A stretch of 17,099 bases of DNA. Source: CAYGTS01 sp964352905 (GTDB taxonomy: Bacteria > Pseudomonadota > Gammaproteobacteria > JAHCLG01). Both the position numbers and the translations under genes were made by a program. This document shows positions 13,743-17,099 of the stretch, in pieces. Below the pieces are notes generated by a model, which saw only the letters and a list, made by a program, of their open reading frames with translations, was not told the DNA's origin and searched no databases. The first letter of the stretch is position 1; each line of letters starts with the position of its first letter. Location of the stretch: NCBI GenBank assembly GCA_964352905.1, contig CAYGTS010000046.1, positions 1-17,099 of the forward strand, read 5' to 3'.

Positions 13743-16700
13743 TCACATATTACGCCGATATTCCCCACCAACTTGGTATAATGCACCAACAATTTGTCCT
13801 AATGAACACGTTTTTACGGTTTCCATTAGTTCTGCAAAAATATTGCCATTAGTGGTAACCACTTTTTGTAAACGTTGCAATGCTTGGTGTGCTTGCTCGT
13901 GATGAGATTTTTGGAATGCAGCCAACCGGTTAATTTGCGATTGCTTTTCTTCATCGGTGCCACGACGTAATTCCACTTTAGCCATTTCTGCTTCATGATC
14001 GGCATGTGGGTTTTCAAACGTATTAACCCCAATAATAGGATATTCGCCAGTCACTTTTTGGCGTTCGTAATAAAGCGATTCTTCCTGTATTTTAGAACGC
14101 TGGTAGCCCAACTCCATCGCGCCTAGTACGCCACCACGTTCGCTAATGCGTTCAAACTCTTGTAAGATCTCTTCTTCCACTAGATCGGTTAATGCTTCAA
14201 TAATAAAAGAACCTTGGATTGCATTTTCATTTTTATTTAAACCATATTCTTTATTAATAATTAATTGTATAGCCACGGCACGGCGCACCGATTCTTCTGT
14301 TGGGGTGGTAATGGCTTCATCATAAGAATTAGTGTGCAATGAATTACAATTATCATACAGTGCGGTTAATGCTTCTAAGGTGGTGCGAATATCATTAAAC
14401 TGAATTTCTTGGGCATGCAATGAGCGCCCGCTGGTTTGAATATGCGCTTTTAATTTTTGTGATCGGTTGTTACCTTTATAATATTTTTTTATGGCAATTG
14501 CCCAAATTCTTCTCGCAACACGGTTAATTACGGCATATTCAGGATCCATTGAAAGCGAGAAAAAGAAAGATAAATTGGGTGCGAAATCATCAATGCTCAT
14601 ACCACGAGCCAAATAATATTCTACAAAGGTAAACCCATTGGCTAATGTAAATGCGGCTTGTGAAATTGGGTTAGCACCTGCTTCTGCAATATGGTAACCA
14701 GAAATAGAAACAGAATAAAAATTACGAATATTATTTTCAATAAAATACTCTTGAATATCACCCATCATTTTTAAGGCAAAATCAATGGCAAAAATACAAG
14801 TATTTTGGCCTTGGTCTTCTTTTAGAATATCAGCTTGCACGGTGCCACGTACCGCGCTTAATGCTTTGGCTTTAATTTGTTGGTACTCATCCTGGGTTGG
14901 GTCTTTTTTATGTTCTTTTTTAAACAACGCTACTTGTTGTTCAATTGCTGTATTTAAAAAGAAAGCTAAAATAATTGGAGCGGGCCCATTAATCGTCATT
15001 GAAACGCTGGTGTTAGGCGCACACAAATCAAACCCATCATAAAGAACTTGCATGTCTTCTAAACTACAAATAGAAACACCAGAAGTGCCTACTTTACCGT
15101 AAATATCAGGTCTTTCTGCAGGATCGCAACCATATAATGTTACTGAATCAAATGCGGTTGATAAACGTTTAGCCACGGAGTTTTTAGATAAATACTTAAA
15201 TCTTTGATTGGTACGATAAGGATCGCCTTCGCCAGCAAACATACGCGTTGGATCTTCATCGGTGCGGCGAAAGGCAAATGTGCCAGCAGTATAAGGAAAA
15301 TGCCCAGGAATATTTTCTTTTAAAACCCATTTTAAAATAGTGCCTGGGTTAGTATATTTTGGTAGCGCAATGCGCGGCACTTTGGTACCAGAAAGCGAAG
15401 TTGTGTAAAGCGGTACGCGATATTCTTTATCACGTACTTTATAAACATATTCTTCGCCGTTATAATCTTTTTGCAATTGTTGGTATGCTGCAAGTGCAAG
15501 CAGTGATTGTTTATCAATAGCGTTTTCAAATTCAGTGATTTTAGTTTGTAACTCTTGGTTGCTGCTGATTAATTTCGCGGCTTCACTTAATTGCCAACAT
15601 TTTTCAGCCAATAGTGCCTGTTGATCAACATGCTGGTGATAATCGCGAATCGTTTGGCTAATTTCCGCAAGATAACTAATTCGCGCCGCGGGAATAACAA
15701 CGGTTTTAGAAGAGGATGTTTTAATATCTTTGCAAGGAATAGCAGATTGCCATGCAGATTTATTTTCTGGGTTAATTAAATTTAAAATCGCATGATACAA
15801 TGCCGTTACGCCATCATCGTTAAATTTAGCAGCAATTGTGCCATAAACGGGCATTTCTTCTGGTGCAGAATCAAATAATTTATGGTTACGCTGATATTGT
15901 TTGCGCACATCACGTAACGCATCAAGGGATCCTTTACGTTCAAATTTGTTAATGGCAATTAAATCTGCAAAATCAATCATATCAATTTTTTCTAATTGGC
16001 TGCTGGCACCATATTCTGCAGTCATCACATAAATGGTTTTATCAACCAGTGGTACAATCGCAGAATCACCTTGGCCAATCCCCGCTGTTTCAACTAAAAT
16101 TAAATCAAAATTCGCTGCTTGTGCCAGCTTAATACTATCGGCTAAGGCATTAGATAACTCATTGCCCGTATTGCGAGTGGCCAGTGATCGCATATAAGCA
16201 TTATGATTTTTTAAGGCATTCATGCGAATACGATCACCCAATAAAGCGCCACCAGTACGCCGTCGTGAAGGATCAATTGAAAAAATTGCAATTTTTTTAT
16301 TTGGGAAATCTTGCAAAAACCGTGTAATAATTTCATCTACAAGTGAAGACTTACCTGCACCACCAGTGCCTGTGAAACCAATTACCGGTGCAGGATCATG
16401 TTTAGTTTGTTGTAAACAATTTTCAATGCTGGCAGCTAAGGCTAACGATTTTTCTTTGGCAATTTCAATAGCGGTAATACATTTTGCGAGTAAACCGTGA
16501 TTGTCGTTGGTTAATTCCTCAGCTTTAAATTTTAAATCCGTGGTTTGTTCAAAATCTGCGGTTTGCAGAAGATGGTTAATAATGCCTTGTAACCCATGTT
16601 GCCTGCCATCTTCGGGTGAAAAAATCTTTGAAACCCCAAATCCTTCGATTTGTTTAATTTCAGCGGGTACAATCACACCACCACCGCCACCAAAAACTTT

Positions 16701-16982
16701 AATATTAGCATTAGCTTTGTTGAGTAATTCCATCATGTACTGAAAATACTCAACATGCCCACCTTGATAAGAACTCACGGCAATGGCTTGCACATCTTCA
16801 TCAATCGCTGCATTCACAACCTCTTGTACGGATCGATTATGCCCAAGATGAATGACTTCGGCACCACTATCTTGCATGACACGCCGCATAATGTTGATCG
16901 CAGCATCATGACCATCAAAAAGAGAGGTTGCAGTCACGACACGGATGTGGTGTTTGGGTTGATAGGGCTTTTGCTCTTGCAT
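13743..16982 (-). CDS. icmF: Fused isobutyryl-CoA mutase with G-protein chaperone domain
   Basis: IcmF interconverts isobutyryl-CoA and n-butyryl-CoA (some homologues act on pivalyl/isovaleryl-CoA) with adenosylcobalamin, in the cytoplasm. The 1,079-residue protein is full length and shows all parts in order. First is a B12-binding domain (about 12-140) with LFDGHDAAIN, His25 as the likely cobalt ligand, then AVSSYQGGH and a GGGGG turn. Next is a MeaB-like GTPase (about 198-410) with P-loop GTGGAGKS (205-212), ETAGIGQGDS and the base-recognition motif NKFE. Last is a large mutase TIM barrel (about 530-1079) with RMFAGEGDPYRTN, STAFDSVTLYG, DIYGKVGTSGVS and TSVSMTINGPAP. The built-in GTPase loads and protects the cofactor. 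The ATG at 16980-16982 has AAGGT about 9 nt upstream. This is unrelated to the type VI secretion protein also called IcmF. Confidence 0.95.
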   Translation of the reverse strand: MQEQKPYQPKHHIRVVTATSLFDGHDAAINIMRRVMQDSGAEVIHLGHNRSVQEVVNAAIDEDVQAIAVSSYQGGHVEYFQYMMELLNKANANIKVFGGGGGVIVPAEIKQIEGFGVSKIFSPEDGRQHGLQGIINHLLQTADFEQTTDLKFKAEELTNDNHGLLAKCITAIEIAKEKSLALAASIENCLQQTKHDPAPVIGFTGTGGAGKSSLVDEIITRFLQDFPNKKIAIFSIDPSRRRTGGALLGDRIRMNALKNHNAYMRSLATRNTGNELSNALADSIKLAQAANFDLILVETAGIGQGDSAIVPLVDKTIYVMTAEYGASSQLEKIDMIDFADLIAINKFERKGSLDALRDVRKQYQRNHKLFDSAPEEMPVYGTIAAKFNDDGVTALYHAILNLINPENKSAWQSAIPCKDIKTSSSKTVVIPAARISYLAEISQTIRDYHQHVDQQALLAEKCWQLSEAAKLISSNQELQTKITEFENAIDKQSLLALAAYQQLQKDYNGEEYVYKVRDKEYRVPLYTTSLSGTKVPRIALPKYTNPGTILKWVLKENIPGHFPYTAGTFAFRRTDEDPTRMFAGEGDPYRTNQRFKYLSKNSVAKRLSTAFDSVTLYGCDPAERPDIYGKVGTSGVSICSLEDMQVLYDGFDLCAPNTSVSMTINGPAPIILAFFLNTAIEQQVALFKKEHKKDPTQDEYQQIKAKALSAVRGTVQADILKEDQGQNTCIFAIDFALKMMGDIQEYFIENNIRNFYSVSISGYHIAEAGANPISQAAFTLANGFTFVEYYLARGMSIDDFAPNLSFFFSLSMDPEYAVINRVARRIWAIAIKKYYKGNNRSQKLKAHIQTSGRSLHAQEIQFNDIRTTLEALTALYDNCNSLHTNSYDEAITTPTEESVRRAVAIQLIINKEYGLNKNENAIQGSFIIEALTDLVEEEILQEFERISERGGVLGAMELGYQRSKIQEESLYYERQKVTGEYPIIGVNTFENPHADHEAEMAKVELRRGTDEEKQSQINRLAAFQKSHHEQAHQALQRLQKVVTTNGNIFAELMETVKTCSLGQIVGALYQVGGEYRRNM

Positions 16983-17041
16983 GACACATGACCTTAGTAA
17001 TTCTTGCTTGACAGTAAAGTCTTGCGCGATTAGTGTATTGA

Positions 17042-17098
17042 ATTATCGTAACTATTCACCATGTAGATGGGAACGCCCATATTTGGGCTAAAAACGGC
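17042..17098 (+). other. Short OTU-C-terminus-like stretch at the window edge
   Basis: After a TGA at 17039, the plus strand is open to the window end and reads VDGNAHIWA, against VARNSHIWA at the end of the OTU gene. The DNA behind it matches in inverted orientation: 17062-17088 agrees at 22 of 27 bases with 19-45 reverse-complemented. It may be a fragment of a second OTU gene or of a repeat, cut by the window edge. No start codon is visible. Confidence 0.35.
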
Positions 17099-17099
17099 G

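Noticed and set aside
13743..16982. Type VI/Dot-Icm secretion component because of the name IcmF
   Set aside because: The sequence has B12-binding, GTPase and acyl-CoA mutase domains; it shares only the abbreviation with the secretion protein.
14785..16991. Plus-strand ORFs antisense to icmF
   Set aside because: They mirror a strongly conserved enzyme frame and carry no domain signature.
16983..17061. Promoter of icmF
   Set aside because: Several weak -10-like hexamers exist on the minus strand but none has a convincing -35 at a proper distance; the TTGACA-like box near 17008 is on the other strand.

Overview
The window is AT-rich and looks like a mobile-element-laden accessory region from an intracellular or host-associated gammaproteobacterium. 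A Legionellales-type bacterium is my best guess. The reasons are a eukaryote-like OTU cysteine protease, a giant repeat protein with a Gln/Glu-rich tail of the kind seen in secreted effectors, dispersed palindromes, and several transposons in different stages of decay. No rRNA, tRNA or taxonomic marker is present, so the lineage is an inference.

Layout from left to right. (1) 6-452 (-): a small OTU-domain protein with a TTG start, its own promoter and a strong Shine-Dalgarno. (2) 453-1560: no protein gene; two AT-rich hairpins, then about 650 nt resembling the 5' RNA part of a group II intron without its reverse transcriptase. (3) 1561-4812 (+): a four-gene transposon with a zinc-ribbon/HTH protein, a Mu-type DDE transposase whose frame is broken twice (once at a classic A7 slippery site), an ExeA/TniB-like AAA ATPase and a 58-aa overlapping ORF, closed by a strong terminator. 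(4) 4869-5573: debris consisting of a truncated integrase-type IS with a duplicated subterminal motif, the first 26 codons of an Rpn-like nuclease gene, and three copies of a palindromic dispersed repeat. (5) 5574-13666 (-): what I infer to be one giant gene, now in three pieces. An IS630-family element (6145-7361) sits in its 3' part with a TA duplication, and a G9 homopolymer (12052-12060) splits its 5' part. Removing the IS with one TA and changing G9 to G8 restores a single reading frame of about 2,290 residues. (6) 13743-16982 (-): a complete fused isobutyryl-CoA mutase (icmF), the one clear metabolic gene. (7) 16983-17099: icmF leader and, at the very edge, a short stretch resembling the C-terminal end of the OTU gene in the opposite orientation.

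The most interesting locus is the giant gene. It is an alpha-helical repeat protein (34-residue units, also visible as 102-bp DNA repeats) of a family I do not recognise. Its full-length expression appears to hang on a poly-G tract, which would suit phase variation or recent decay, and its C-terminus ends in a 6-bp tandem repeat encoding Glu-Gln/Lys-Gln. Its role as a secreted effector is inferred, not shown.
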